Below, piece after piece: positions 7,801 through 19,608 of a stretch of DNA of 64,000 nt (position 1 is the first letter of the stretch; each line of letters starts with the position of its first letter). The notes beneath the pieces were generated by a model, which saw only the letters and a program-made list of their open reading frames with translations, did no database searches and had not been told where the DNA came from. The DNA comes from Ceratobasidium sp. AG-K (Eukaryota > Basidiomycota > Agaricomycetes > Cantharellales > Ceratobasidiaceae). Position numbers and translations under genes: made by a program. Where the stretch lies: positions 5,084,001 to 5,148,000 of the forward strand of contig JAWNGF010000004.1 of NCBI GenBank assembly GCA_037039685.1, read 5' to 3'.

Positions 7801-8225
7801 TGTCACGACCTTTTCCTTTTCTCTCTTCTGTGTTCTGTTTGGCTCGTGTTTGGTCTCGTTCTCCTCGCCTTGGCGCATATAGTCGCCTTTATGTAAGCCA
7901 TGACCGCGGGACATGCCTGCCTGGCTAGTCCCAGTTTTCCCTTGGCGTCCATGGACTTATCACGTTCCCTTTGTTCTGTCCTCGCTTCCCTCGGACTCTT
8001 GCCTTTTCTCCTTTTGTCTTCCCTTGTCGCCTGCTCTCTATTGTACATAGCCACAGTAGTTAGTATATATACCAGCGACACAAGTCTTGCCCCCACAAGA
8101 CTTGTTCTCTTGTTGTTTTCCCCTCACACAATCGCGTGACTCACTTAGGCCTTAGTTGCCGCCCCAACCCCCATCATCACTACCTGTGGAGTCTCGGCCT
8201 CCAAGGTTTGGCTAGGGTTGTGACA
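7801..8225 (+). repeat. 3' LTR of element B
   Basis: Identical on reading to 1117-1541. Followed by the GTTGG duplication (8226-8230), after which element C resumes. Confidence 0.95.
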
Positions 8226-11200
8226 GTTGGGGCGTTTGGGAAATCCCTCAAGAACTTCCTCATTATTACTCCGAGGTGACCAAAATCCTCTGCCCGTTGT
8301 TCTGTGCCTTCTTTTTCATCATAACCCTTCCATCTAACCCTGTAGAACAACCCATCCTTTGTTTCTTTCCAGTCCACAATTTTCTCCACTTTGTATTCTT
8401 CCTCTCCCTCTTCTGTTGTGATTGGCGGTGGTTGGGGTTGGTTTCTGTGAAAGTTCTCATCCTTTCTGTATGCACTAAGGAGGTTGCTGTGGAACACAGG
8501 GTGTATTCTCATGGTTTTTGGAAGCTCCAATTTGTAAGCGTGGCTTGATATGCTTTTCTTGATCTTGAAAGGACTGTATTTCTTGTTGTCAAGTTTCTTG
8601 TTGGGGCGGTTTGTCTTTAAGTTTTGTCCATAGAGCCAGACAAGGTCGTCCTCTTTGTATTTTGGTTGGTGTTCTACTGTGTCCTTTCTCCTGTGCCATT
8701 CCATTGCTGCTTTAGCATCGTCCCATACTTCCTGCCAGCTGTTCGCTTTTTTATTTGCTTCAGGAATCGTGGTAACTTCTCTTAAAACATTCCATAGTGG
8801 TTCTCTGCCATTGACAATCTCGAATGGGGTTTTTCCTGTGATCCCGTGTCGCTGGTTGTTGTAGCAGAATTCTGCAATAGGAAGTAGTTTGGCCCAATTG
8901 TCTTGCCTGTAGTTAACAAATGTGTGAAGCCATGCTTCTATCCACTGGTTTATTCGTTCCGTTATTCCGTCTGTTTGTGGATGATATGCCGTGCTGAACG
9001 TTGGTTTTGTTCCAATTTTTTGGTAGAGGGCCTTCAGGAACTTGCTGTTGAAAGTTGTTCCTCTGTCTGAAAGTGTACTTTGTGGGAAGCCGTGTAACCT
9101 CCAAACGTTCTTCAGGAAAAGATCAGCAAGTTGATCTGCAGTTGTTGATTCTTTGCAGGCTATGAAGTGTGCCATGCAAGAGAACCAATCCACCACTACT
9201 AGAATGCTGTCATTGCCTTGTGATTTTGGAAGTTTTACGATGAAATCGTATGCAATGTCCTCCCATGGACTGTTCGGGATCTCGAGTGCTTTCAGTGGTA
9301 CTAGACTTTTTGTTCCTTTTGCCCTTTGGCACTGCTCACAAGAGTCAACGTATTTGTTTACTGTTGCTTTAAGTCCAGGCCAGTAGTATTTTCTTGAGAT
9401 TAGCTCCAGCGTTTGGGCTTGACACTGGTGTCCTGCCATTGGCAAATCATGGTGTAATCTGAGGATTTTTAGCCTAGTGTCCTTGTCTTCTGGCACGTAG
9501 ATTCTCCCATCTATCCAGAGCAGGTTTTCCTTGAAGTTGTAGTTCCTAATTCCCTGTTGTATTGATTTGGGTAGGGTCTCCTTCTCTTTGCACAATTCTA
9601 TGATTTCCTGATGCTCTTGTCTTTGGTTTGTGCTTCCCTAATGTCCGCAATGATGTCTGACTTGACTTCTCCAGCAAATCCTTTGAACTGTTCCTCCTTG
9701 ATTATAATTTGTTCTGCTGTTGGTATTTCGCTATGATCCGCTCTTCTGGACAGTAGGTCTGGCTTTGTTGACATGTTCCCCGGACGGTAAACTATTTCAA
9801 AGTTGTAGGAAGCCAGGATTTGATGCCATCGAGCGTGACGTCAGTTAAATGTTGTTGCCTTCTTCCAGTATTGCAGGTTACGGTGGTGGGTGTAGATTGT
9901 TATTGGTTCTCTTGTTCCTTCTAGGTGCAATCGCCAGTGTTTTAGTGATTCCACAATTGCCATCAATTCCTTGTCGTGAACATCGTAGTTCATTTGTGCA
10001 GCGTTAAAGGATTTTGATAGGAAAGCAATTGGGTGTAAGTAACCGTTGTCTTGTCTTTGCAAGAGTATCGATCCCATAGCAACGCCGCTTGCATTGGTTT
10101 CCAATATGTAAGGTTTTGCTGGATCTGGATGTCGCAGTAGTGGTTCCTTGCATATCTCATTCTTCAGGTTATTGAAAGCCTCCTGTTGTTCTGCTTCCCA
10201 TTTCCATTTCTGATCCTTCCTTGTTAGAACGGTTAAGGGTTTTGCCAGGCCGCTGAAGTTTGGTACAAATTGCCTGTAAAAGTTTGCAAATCCTAGGAAG
10301 GCTTGGACCTGTTTGACTGTCCTTGGGTCCTTCCATTCCTTGATTGCTTTGACCTTCTCTTCTTGCATTGATATCCCTTCCTCGCTGATATTTATTCCTG
10401 TGTAGACAAGTTTTTTGACAAAGAATTCGCATTTTGGGAGTTTTGCAAAGAGGTTGTTGTCTAACAGGATCTTGAGTACCTTTTGAACATCCTCCACATG
10501 CTGGCTTCGGTTTTTGGAGAAAATTAATATGTCATTGATGTAAACAATGACACAGATGTCAATCAGGTCGTGGAAAATGTGATTCATATATCGTTGGAAT
10601 GTTGCCAGGGCGTTTTTTAATCCAAAGGGCATGACAATATATTCGAAGAGGCCTTCCTTGGTTCGGAATGCTGTTTTCCATTTGTCTCCTTCTTTAACTT
10701 GGATGTTGTTGAACCCCATACGCAAGTCTATTTTAGAAAAGATTTTTGCGTCTTTGATCTTGTCAAGGAGGTCTTCCATTAGTGGCATAGGGAAGCGGTC
10801 GTCCTTTGTTATTTTGTTGATTGGGCCGAAGTGTTGAACCAACCTGAGTTCTGGAGGCTTTTCTGGGTTCTTTGGGTCTTGTCTTTTTTGGACAAAGAAG
10901 GTTGCTGCAGCTACTGGCGATTTGCTTGGTCGGATTTTCCCTGCCGCTAGTTCCTCATCTAGGTACTTTCTGAGGGTAACAGATTCTGCTGGAGAGAGTG
11001 GGATAGGCCTAGCCGGTTTAGGGAGTTCTGCTCCTTCCACCAGATCGATGCAACAGTCGTATGGATGATGGTCCGGTATCCGTTTAAATTTTGCCTTGCT
11101 AAAGACTTCTGCATAATCTTTGAATTCTTTGGGTATGTCTTTGATTTCTGCGGCTTTTCCAAAGATGTTGTCTGGTCGCCAGGAAATTTCTTTTGATAGC

Positions 11201-11577
11201 CAATCAATTATTGGATTGGCCTCCTCTAGCCATTCTAACCCCAGAATCAAGTGTGTATCTCCAGTGGGCATGGCAAAGAAATTTTGCTTGAAGTTTTTTC
11301 CATGTAATTCAAACTCCAGATTTACTTTGAATCAGATTTGATGTGACAGTTCCTTCCCTTGGATTCCAATTATTTTTCTAGGTGTTGGTAGTTCAATTAA
11401 AGCCATATTGTTTCTTTGGGCCCAAGTGATGTCGATGAAGTTTCTTGATGCTCCTGAGTCGATGAGAGTAGCAATGGGTTCCGTGATTCCAGTAATATTC
11501 ATGTAGACAATTGTTGATTTGCTGGTAGCTCTAAGGTACATTGTTTCCATTACTGGTTTCTTGGTCTCTCCACACAC
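8226..11577 (-). pseudogene. pol: Pol of element C (broken)
   Basis: Minus-strand pol in the -1 frame relative to gag. In order: protease with D-S-G near 11450, reverse transcriptase, RNase H, integrase zinc and core regions, and a diverged chromodomain (V-R-W-K-G-Y) ending beside the B insertion. Breaks: TGA at about 11332, a stop at 9841 within RNase H, and a one-base frameshift near 9600-9620. The RT box reads Y-I-N-D rather than Y-I-D-D (near 10530); the codon pair ATC-AAT is one CpG transition from ATC-GAT. The integrase half (9595-8180) is otherwise open. The closest relative in the window is element D. Confidence 0.88.
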
Positions 11578-11604
11578 AGTTAGAGGGAGACCTTGCCTTT
11601 TCCC
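11563..11604 (-). promoter_or_regulatory. Programmed -1 frameshift signal, gag-pol of C
   Basis: On the minus strand: GGGAAAA (11604-11598) in the gag frame (G-GGA-AAA), 5-nt spacer GGCAA, then a 6-bp perfect stem GGTCTC (11592-11587) with GAGACC (11568-11563) around an 18-nt loop. Same layout and spacing as B and E, with a different stem sequence. Confidence 0.7.
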
Positions 11605-13577
11605 GACTTGGGTTCTTCTTCAAATTTTCCTTCCCTTCCTTTGAGGTTAGGTTCCTCCTTTTTCCAATCCTTCTCTGGGCACTTGGCAAGCATGTGTTTG
11701 TCTGATCCGCATTTCAGGCAGTGTCTTGAGGAGATCCTAGCCTTGTAAACTTTGTCTGGAAGTCTTTTTGTAGGACCAGAGGATGCTGTTACTATTTTCT
11801 TCCCCGTCGTGTTCTTGATTGCTTGTAGTTTCTGATCAATAGAGATTGCAATTGATATCCATTGGTCAAGGGATAGTTCTCGTTCTGTCCCATCTTCGTT
11901 GATCAGGGTTAGTTCAAAACAAGCCAGTTTGGTTTTGACCTCCAGCTTCAACCCTTCCTTGAATTGGTTGATCAGAGCTTCCTGTCCCCAGTTTACGTCT
12001 ACCAGAAGATATCGGAATTCCAAAGCATAGTTTGCTACCAAGTTGTTCTGTTTGCATCTTTGGATGTCCAATTTGGCCTTAGCTTTTTTGTTAGGGTCGC
12101 TGAACTGTTCCATGAAGTGTGCTTTGAAACCTTCCCATGAGGCAAGATTTTGGTTATTTTCTCCTTGGTTAAGCAATTTTAAGAGTACTTGTGCCCAGTG
12201 GGTGGCGGCTTTGTTTTCGGATTTGAAGTTTGCTAGGGCTTCGCGGATCCTTTCTTTGTTGGAAGTGTATTGATCGCCTAGACGTACAAAATAGCTCTCC
12301 ATTTGCGTGATGAACATTTCAGCGCCTTCTCCTTTCTTTCCGTCCAAGGCTTCCGGACAAGGAACTTTTGGACGACGTGGTCCACTGCTGGTGTTTGGGT
12401 TCTCAATCAGTTGTTGGATTCTTAGTTCTAGTTCTTTGATCCTGGTAGATTCTGCGTCTGGATGTGGTGGAGAATTTGATTGCCTAGATGGACTCCTGTG
12501 CAAGGATGCCTCGTTTATTTCTTCTTGCATATTGTTGATGGCTTCCTGAACTTCAGTAATTCTGGTAGTGAAGATGGTTCCTTCCTGTTGTAAGGTTTCT
12601 AGTCCTTGTGTTACTGCTTTGTTCCATTCAAGTTGCCCTTGTCTGGTAGTGTTGAGTTCTTTGCATACATTGTTCACAAGTCCTTGAGTGTTGGTAACCT
12701 CATTTCAAGGGCGGGTTATGTCTTGACCAACTAGAAAGGAATTATGTTTGCCATTTCTTGCCGTGTTTAGAATGTCCGTCAAGGTGACTTGTAGGGTGTT
12801 GATGGAATTGTTAAAGATTTGCTGGTTGTTTGCTAGGACTTGTGTGGCTTGTTCTAGGCCGCCAAGTCTTTGATCAATAGTGACTCTCATTCCGTCTATG
12901 ACCCTAAGGACAGCGTTGTGTCTTCCTTCTAGAAGATTGTCCAGATTGTCTAGATTACTAATTACGGTCCTTCTGCTGGAGCTGGAACTTGAACTTGAGC
13001 TTCCTGGATCACCAGCGTTTTGTTGTACCAGAACCAATTGTTCGGAGTAACCCTGTGGGACATATGGTGGTGCTGGAATCGCTGGTGTGACTGGTTGGGA
13101 AGCCATTGGGATTGGTCCTGCGTTGGTGATGGTTCCTCCAATTTGAGGAACTGTAGGAACATTGGGAATGTGTGGTGTGGGAGGAGGTCTGATGGGAACA
13201 AGCAACACACCCCCATGAGCTTTGGATTGGGGAGAAAAGAATTGTCTCCTAGGCCCTAGTGGCCACAAGGGGCGCAATGGCCCTGGAGTTCCGGTCAAAA
13301 TACAAATTACAGCTGGAGTGGGATCATTTGTAAGATCTCCTGGTTCTCTATTTGTGATGGTGGGTTCTTCTTCTTGTACTGTTGTGATGTCGGCAATGCC
13401 AAAAGCTCCTGGCATTGATGTTTGACTTTGGGGACGTGATCGGGCAGGCCCTCCTGCTTGAGCCTGTGCAATGTCTCCCTCGTTTAGTGATCCTGTGGGC
13501 CTTGCGGCTCGACTGGGTCCTCTTCATGTTGATATAGTGGATGAGGGACGTGATCCTCCATCCTCTTGAATAGACAT
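11580..13577 (-). pseudogene. gag: Gag of element C (two nonsense codons)
   Basis: Frame open from the ATG at 13577 to the stop at 11580, except for TGA at 13526-13524 and 12707-12705. Both are compatible with CGA to TGA. The N-terminal half is Pro/Gly-rich; residues around the second stop form a long helical, probably coiled-coil region. A retrotransposon gag capsid-like region follows, with a single CCHC knuckle (C-L-K-C...H...C near 11690-11730) and a Lys/Glu-rich tail. Related to the gag of D and not closely to B and E. The frameshift signal lies at its 3' end. Confidence 0.85.
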
Positions 13578-13606
13578 GTTTGTATGTTGTTAAGCTTGTT
13601 TTGTAA

Positions 13607-14075
13607 TGTCATAAGCTTCTTCTTAGTGGCTATGAGACAAGCCGCAATGGAGAGTGGACGGCACTAAGACCTAAGTGACCTCTTGAACCGCAACACACTT
13701 AAGTGTCTGTAGGCTCTTGAGGGTAGGGGTGGTTCACAGTGTCACTCAAAGGGGATGTTTGATGAGACAAAACAAGCTGGGGTTACCAGGCTTGTTGGTC
13801 CTCTATATATATTCAAGAAGTGGCCGAGTCATACAAGGCGCAGCCACACAAGTCACACAAAAACAGCCAGTCAGGAGTGTCCATGTGAGTCATGCTGTAT
13901 GAACAGACATGACTCGTACAAAGCACAGCCGCATTACACAGTGTAACACATAACCACAAGAAGGTGGCAACGCGGCAGGAAAGAAAAGGGGAAGAGACAA
14001 AACAAAGAACAAACACAAGAGACGAGAGAGGATGAGACGCAGACAAGTCCGATGGCAAGAGCATGGCTCACAACA
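13607..14075 (-). repeat. 5' LTR of element C
   Basis: 469 bp. On the minus strand it begins TGTTGTGAGC (14075) and ends at 13607 with TATGACA. The right boundary is where similarity to positions 1-175 stops and element F pol begins. A relative in the opposite orientation lies at about 19012-19265. Confidence 0.9.
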
Positions 14076-16361
14076 AAGATCATCCAGGACATGTCAAAGA
14101 GGTACTAAGAAGACTAAGGGAACACAAGTTAATTGCAAAACTGAGGAAATGCAAATTCCACCAAACCAAACTAGACTGGGTAGGACTGGTCATTTCCAAT
14201 AAAGGAATCAAAACGGATCAGGAAAAGGTCACAGCGGCCATGAATTGGAAAGCACCCAAGAATGTTAAACAAGTTCAAGAATTCCTGGGATTTGTCAGTT
14301 TCTATCAAAGATTCATTCAAGACTTCACTGGCAAAGCCAGAGCTCTATACAATCTACTCAAGAAGAATCAAAAGTGGCAGTGGACAAGCAAAGAACAAGA
14401 CGCCATGAATGCTCTAAAGGAAGCTCTTAAGGTGGCACCTGTAATGCTGCAGCCTGATCAAAATAAAGAGTTTTTCCTTGAGACAGATGTGTCAGGGTTT
14501 GCCACAGGAGCAGTTTTATCTCAAAAGGATGAAGAATGGATATACACCCAGTAGCTTTCCTTTCTAAATCACTAAATCCGGCTGAACAAAACTACAACAT
14601 TTTTGATAAAGAACTATTGGCAATTATTAGGGCCTTCAAAGAATGGCAGCACTTACTTCAAGGCATGGAAAAAGCCATTCAAGTTATGACAGATCACAAA
14701 AATTTGGAATACTTCTCATCATCCAAACAATTAAACCAACGCCAAATCCGCTGGATGAACTTCTTAGTGGACTTCAACTTCCAAATCATGTACAGGCCAG
14801 GAAACCAAAATAAAAAGGCAGACATTCTCTCAAGGCAATACAATCTAGAACCTTTGGGGGGGTAGAGAACCAAGTTCTCCTCAAACCAGACATTTTTATT
14901 TCAGCTATTACCCCTGACCAGGAGATCAACAATCTAATTAGAGAAGCAATCCTCAAAGACCCCAGATTAGAGGAAGCTCACAACAAGCTGAGAAACGGAG
15001 AAAAAGTCAAAGATTGGGAATACAGAGAAGGACTCCTAATGTTCAAAGAAGAGATCTTTGTCCCCAAGGATGAAACCATCAGAAACCTGATATTGGAATC
15101 ACGCCATGACAATATTACAGCTGGGCATCCTGGACAAGCAAGAACAATGGAATTGGTCTCAAGAACTTACTATTGGCCAACCATGAAGAAATTTGTCAAC
15201 TCTTATGTGTCACACTGCAAAACATGCATTTGAGTTAAACCATCAAACCAACTCCCCACAGGACTACTGTGTCCTTTACACATTCCTGAGAGACCTTGGG
15301 AAGAGATCTCCTACAACATGATTGTAGGGCTCCCAGAGTCAGAAGGATATGACACAATCTTGACAGTGGTAGATTGGTTCTCCAAGATGGCACATTATCT
15401 CCCTTGCAAATCAATGGCCACAGCAGTAGACATAGCCAATATCTTTGTTGCAAACATTTGGAAACTTCATGGCACACCAAAAGCAACAGTCTTGGATAGA
15501 GGATCCACTTTCAATTCAAAGTTCATTAAGCATCTGTACAAACAGTTGGACGTAAAACCCACTTTCAGCACAGCCTATCATCCAAGGACAGACAAACAGT
15601 CAGAACGGGCAAACCAAGTCATTGAAATCTTTATCAGGGCTTTTGTCAACCATAGGCAAAACGACTGGGTAGCCCTACTCCCTATGGCAGAATTTGCTTA
15701 CAACAATGGAATCCAAGCATCCACTGGCAAAACCCCTTTCCAGATCTGTAAGGGTTTCAATCCTAGAATGAACATTGGGGAAGAATCAGACTATACTGTT
15801 CCTGAAGCTGATGCCCATGCGGAATTCCTGTTGAAAGGATACAATGAAGTCAAAGCCACTCTCATCCTAGCAAACCAATCCTACAAACACTACTTTGATA
15901 AGGGAGCCAAAGAACCAGAAGAGATAAACCCTGGAGATAAAGTCTGGCTTAATCATCAAAACATATCCACAGACAGACCTTCAGTAAAACTCTCTCACAA
16001 AGTTTTAGGCCCCTACAAAGTACTGGAAAAAATAGGGACTCACACCTTTAAACTGGAATTACCAAAGTCATTGAAGATCCATCCTGTCTTCCATGTCATG
16101 TTGCTCAAGAAATTTCACTCTGATCCCCATGGTTGTGAACCCACTCAACCACCCCCTATTGTCATGCAAGAAGGAGAAGAAGAGTGGGAAGTCAAAGAGG
16201 TCCTTAATTTCAAGAAAATTTGCCATCAACTCCACTATTACATCAAATGGAAAGGATACTCTCATGCAGACAATTCTTGGCAAACAAAGGAAGACCTCAA
16301 GAATGCTCCTGAACTAGTTGATAAATTTCACAAACTCCACCCCACCACACCAGGCCCTTAG
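14076..16361 (+). pseudogene. pol: Pol of element F, C-terminal half (frameshifted)
   Basis: Begins just after where the RT catalytic box would be. RNase H runs across a one-base frameshift near 14540. Another frameshift sits in a run of seven G at about 14855-14861. TGA at 15231-15233 interrupts the integrase zinc region just after C-x2-C. The integrase core and chromodomain (I-K-W-K-G-Y) are open to the stop at 16361. Each break is a single event, so the copy was functional before decay. The gag and the RT box are absent from the window. Confidence 0.85.
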
Positions 16362-16371
16362 GAGGGGGTAA

Positions 16372-16842
16372 TGTCATGAGCTGAATAAGCTCAGACATTT
16401 TATTCTGATTTTATATCTTTTTTTCCGAACACTTTCCTGTTTTGATACAAATGTCCTCAGGTGCTTATATTGTATCATGTGATGTATTTGTCTTTTCATT
16501 TGATATTGGTGTTGCTTCCGGATCTCCTAGAATGTTGAGTCATACCTCTTATCTTGCTTATCATTGGTTGTACTTGGCTTTCTCACACTGATAGATAATG
16601 ACGTGGCACTGATCCCTCATGTATATAAACCCAGAGGTCAAGCCAGTCAACAACAAGGCTTGACCTCCTCTCCACTAGGACTTGCCCAATCAAATTCTCC
16701 TTACTATCACTACTCCTTGGGTTCTAAGACTTATTTAGTCAACCCCTTAACCTTTCATATACCTAATTGACTCAAGTCGGGACAGATTGTAACTGCTGTT
16801 GAGAACGTGAATCTCAAAGCCCTCAACCAGAGGACAATGACA
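16372..16842 (+). repeat. 3' LTR of element F
   Basis: Starts TGTCATGAGC after the purine tract and is taken to end ATGACA at 16842, giving perfect inverted ends and 471 bp. Contains TATATAAA near 16620-16627 followed by a transcript-like region. Only one copy is present, so the right end rests on the inverted ends alone. Confidence 0.6.
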
Positions 16843-19011
16843 GACCTGCCCATAAGAAACACAGAGCATGAGTAAAACATATATATTGAAGCAGGTGTCT
16901 CAGAAGCTAACCAGGCCCATTATAGGATCATCCTGTCTGCAAAGAAGCAAACAGCCAATGAGTACGGCATTGCAGCTTGCTTAGTCACCCAAATCATCAA
17001 TATGTACTGGGAGCCATTTGCAGTAATCAATGCAGGTGTTTCCCTCTTGGCACTGGACTCCAAGGAGGAGATTGAATTAGAAGTGGCTTCCGCATCAGAC
17101 AAGTGAGATATTTGAGATTGACTGAACATTGCCCATGTAGCTGATGTGTTGCGCATTTTGCGTAAGGAAAAGGGCCTTGTATGATATATTTTTCACGCTC
17201 TCCAAACACATCCCGGGACTACACGACTCAGAGGATTGGAGCTCTGTTTGCCATTGTGTAAGTGGTAGATATCCCTTCTTACTCAATGTTACCAAGTGTC
17301 CTACTAACCGTTTAAGAACAGCTCAATTACGGCAAGAAGGCAGCAAAAACGGAGGATAACCACAAGTTCAAGACAACACTGCTGCAATGGCAGAAATGGA
17401 ATCCCCCTCTCCAACCAGACTCAAAGCACAACTGAGGGTTGAACCACCATGAATGTGCTATGTACCTGGCGCCAATTAATGTTGACTGGAGCAACAAAAG
17501 GTTCAAGACAATAGCTGTTTCATGAGTTCAACTGATAACCCTGGTTTCATCCAGTGCACAGGATAAATTTAAAAATGAGCTTGACCCCCCTATGGTTGCA
17601 ACTGGTTTCTGGCCAGCATTTCTCTACAAAGACTGTCAAGCGGACCTTGGCAACCTATCAAAGGGTCTCCTGCAAAGTGATTTGATGCTTCAGGTCAGTA
17701 ATTCCCAACCACGTGCTAATATGCCCTAGTTAACTGGCCTAAACATGTTAGGCTACTTGTTCAGTCCTCCTTCCACATAGTGCGGCTGCTGTAGAAAATG
17801 AACCCAACCATATGTCCAATTGGAAATCTAAGGCCAAGACTTACAAAATGGAAGGGGTTACACCTGGGCTCCTGGCCTACATTGCAGTTGAGGTTCAATT
17901 GCTTGTTTAATTCTGACGCTATTGCCAACCTAAGAACTATGTGTGACTTTAGGTTTGGTTTGCGCTCTCAAGTGAACCCTCCTTCAACAGTCAGCAGAAT
18001 ACATTTGACTACCAACGATTCTACAACAACATTGTTGCATACTTGACCAACCCGGTGTGTGAAGAAGAGACAAAGGCCCTGCTCAAATGGTGGGACACGT
18101 AAGTCAATGTTTCTCAATGTGTCATGCCCAATCCAACTTGTATACAGTCAGCTCTTTCCTCCAAAGCGCGCCAATCCCAAAACCAAACAATCCAGCATGG
18201 TAGCACATTTGCATGCACAGGCAGAGGCGCGTTGTCAGCAAGGTGGTTTGGATGACAAACCTGCAGGTGAAGGATTGAATCAACAAGTTGGTTAGCTAGG
18301 ATAAGGTATATTGAACCATGCATCAGCTTATCTATGTGTACATAAAAGATGCCAATGAATTCTGAATCTAATAGCCATACATCAAATTGTGGATCCAGGG
18401 GAATAATGACCACAGGAAAGGATTCAGTGACTGTTTGGTAATAGATTGAATAACCACATAATGGCCTCACTTTGCTGATAATGGCTTGAAAAGGGGACAA
18501 AACCAATTAGAGCAAAAGACATCATGTGGTATCACATGATTATGTTGGCTCTTACTCATCCTGAGAGGGGGTTTGCAAGACCTGACAAGGAGGACTCAAT
18601 CATTGTCAACTCCGTTCATTGTTTGAGTATCACAAATGGTTAGAAATTATCTACACAATTAAGAAGTTCTAGACAGATCCCTTCTTATTGCAATCCCTCA
18701 ACTATGCCTGTGTGGTTCATCATGATCTGATTATATGTAATCCTTTCACTTGTATAGCATTTGGGTGTATACCACAGCTGATGATTACAATTTTACAAAT
18801 GATTTGTTATTCCCTTCATGGTGTCTACTTATAAAACAATTATATTGGGCGACCAGTGGATTTCCAAGTTAGTCGGTAGCATTCTTTTGATTAAAATATC
18901 CCCTCAGAAGATTTTGAGGGTTGCAGAGACTCCAGCATTTGCAAGCTGTTTCAATGTGGTTTGTAAGCGCTTCCAAGCCTACGGCCAATTTGCCGATGTG
19001 ACTGGCTTGTA
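16843..19011 (+). other. Degenerate repeat-derived region
   Basis: About 2.2 kb of CpG-poor sequence with only short broken frames. A 72-codon open stretch at 16888-17104 resembles no family I recognise. A possible hAT relic is listed separately. Nothing else is supportable. Confidence 0.5.
17971..18295 (+). pseudogene. Possible hAT-family transposase C-terminal relic
   Basis: The frame at 17971-18098 ends in a Glu-rich segment followed by Leu-Leu-Lys-Trp-Trp, reminiscent of the hAT dimerisation region in which acidic residues precede a K-W-W. It runs into a GTAAGT donor at 18099, and an open frame continues from about 18150 to 18295. No catalytic region and no terminal inverted repeats were found. 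Low confidence. Confidence 0.25.
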
Positions 19012-19265
19012 TGTATGACTCATGTGGCTGCGCCTTGTACGACTCAGCCACTTTCCGAATATATATAGAGGACCAACAAGCCTGGTAACCCCAGCTTGCT
19101 TTGTCTCGTCAAAACATCCCCTTTGAGTGACACTTTGAACCACCCCTACCCTTAAGAGTCTACAGCCACTTAAGTGTGGTGCAATTCAAGAGGTCTCTTA
19201 GGTCTTAGTGCCGTCCACTCTCCATTGCAGCTTGTCTTATAGCCACCAAGAAGAAGCTTACAACA
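19012..19265 (+). repeat. 5'-truncated solo LTR of the C family
   Basis: Reverse-complement similarity to the inner half of the C LTR (about 13607-13860), ending at the same terminal sequence (AAGCTTACAACA). The outer half is missing or unrecognisable. It abuts the F-box pseudogene fragment. Confidence 0.7.
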
Positions 19266-19608
19266 TGGATGCAAAGGTGCTACAAAGGTCCAAGGCAAGA
19301 GTCCCATCCAAACAAACACCAATAGTGAGATTTTTGACCAGTGGAATCCTGTGGACTATATTAATCCAATTGGATTGCTGATTTTTGGGCAAAGTCAGGG
19401 ACAGTGTGGTTAATGGTAGTCACTTCAGTGAATCAATAAGTCAAGGGGTGACAATTTGCCCAAAAGCACCAGACAGGCTCAGGCTAGTCAGAGCAGAGCC
19501 ATGATCAGCAAAGCTTGGGATAATGCTAGAACATATATGCAGGTTGTTTTCTGGCTCAGGCCATCTATATGGTTCAAAACCTTGAATTTCAACTGTGCAT
19601 AGGCCTTG
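19266..19608 (-). pseudogene. 3' part of an F-box/LRR-type gene, separated by element D
   Basis: Joining 34729 to 19608 after removing D and one CCTTG copy keeps one minus-strand frame. It reads through leucine-rich text (Leu-Thr-Ser-Leu-Ser-Leu, Leu-Thr-Thr-Leu-Ser-Leu, Val-Lys-Asn-Leu-Thr-Ile) typical of the C-terminal repeats of these genes. Two TGA codons interrupt it. The end is lost at the solo LTR (19265). This is the distal half of the gene beginning at 35791. Confidence 0.65.

Larger units (their letters stand above)
1117..8225 (+). mobile_element. Intact Ty3/gypsy chromovirus 'B' nested in element C
   Basis: This is a complete 7,109-bp LTR retrotransposon with 425-bp LTRs beginning TGTCACGACC and ending GGTTGTGACA. 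They appear identical over their whole length. It has a perfect 5-bp target duplication (GTTGG), gag, pol (protease, reverse transcriptase, RNase H, integrase, chromodomain), a third ORF and a polypurine tract. All frames are open. Identical LTRs mean a recent insertion. It interrupts element C just after C's chromodomain. Integrase chromodomains of this group are known to direct insertion to heterochromatin, which fits the nesting seen here. It is a plausible autonomous, still-active copy; activity cannot be judged from sequence alone. Confidence 0.95.
1..14075 (-). mobile_element. Ty3/gypsy chromovirus 'C' (decayed, runs off window, split by element B)
   Basis: This is a minus-strand LTR retrotransposon. 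Its 5' LTR is at 13607-14075 and gag and pol run leftward to 8226. There element B is inserted with a 5-bp duplication (GTTGG at 1112-1116 and 8226-8230). The frame resumes at 1111, followed by ORF3 (985-221), a purine tract and a 3' LTR cut by the window edge (1-175). The pol frame is exactly continuous across the B insertion. Over the 175 bp that can be compared, the two LTR copies differ at 3 sites, all CpG transitions. Gag carries two TGA codons; pol carries stops and one frameshift, so the copy is dead. C itself landed in element F, with AAGAT (14076-14080) as the right-hand candidate duplication; the left one lies outside the window. Confidence 0.9.
14076..16842 (+). mobile_element. Ty3/gypsy element 'F', 3' half only (truncated by element C)
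   Basis: Starts abruptly inside reverse transcriptase at the edge of the C LTR and runs through RNase H, integrase and chromodomain to a 3' LTR. The 5' half should lie left of the window, beyond C. The pol stop is followed almost at once by a purine tract (GGAGGGGG) and the LTR, so unlike B-E it has no ORF3. Confidence 0.85.
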
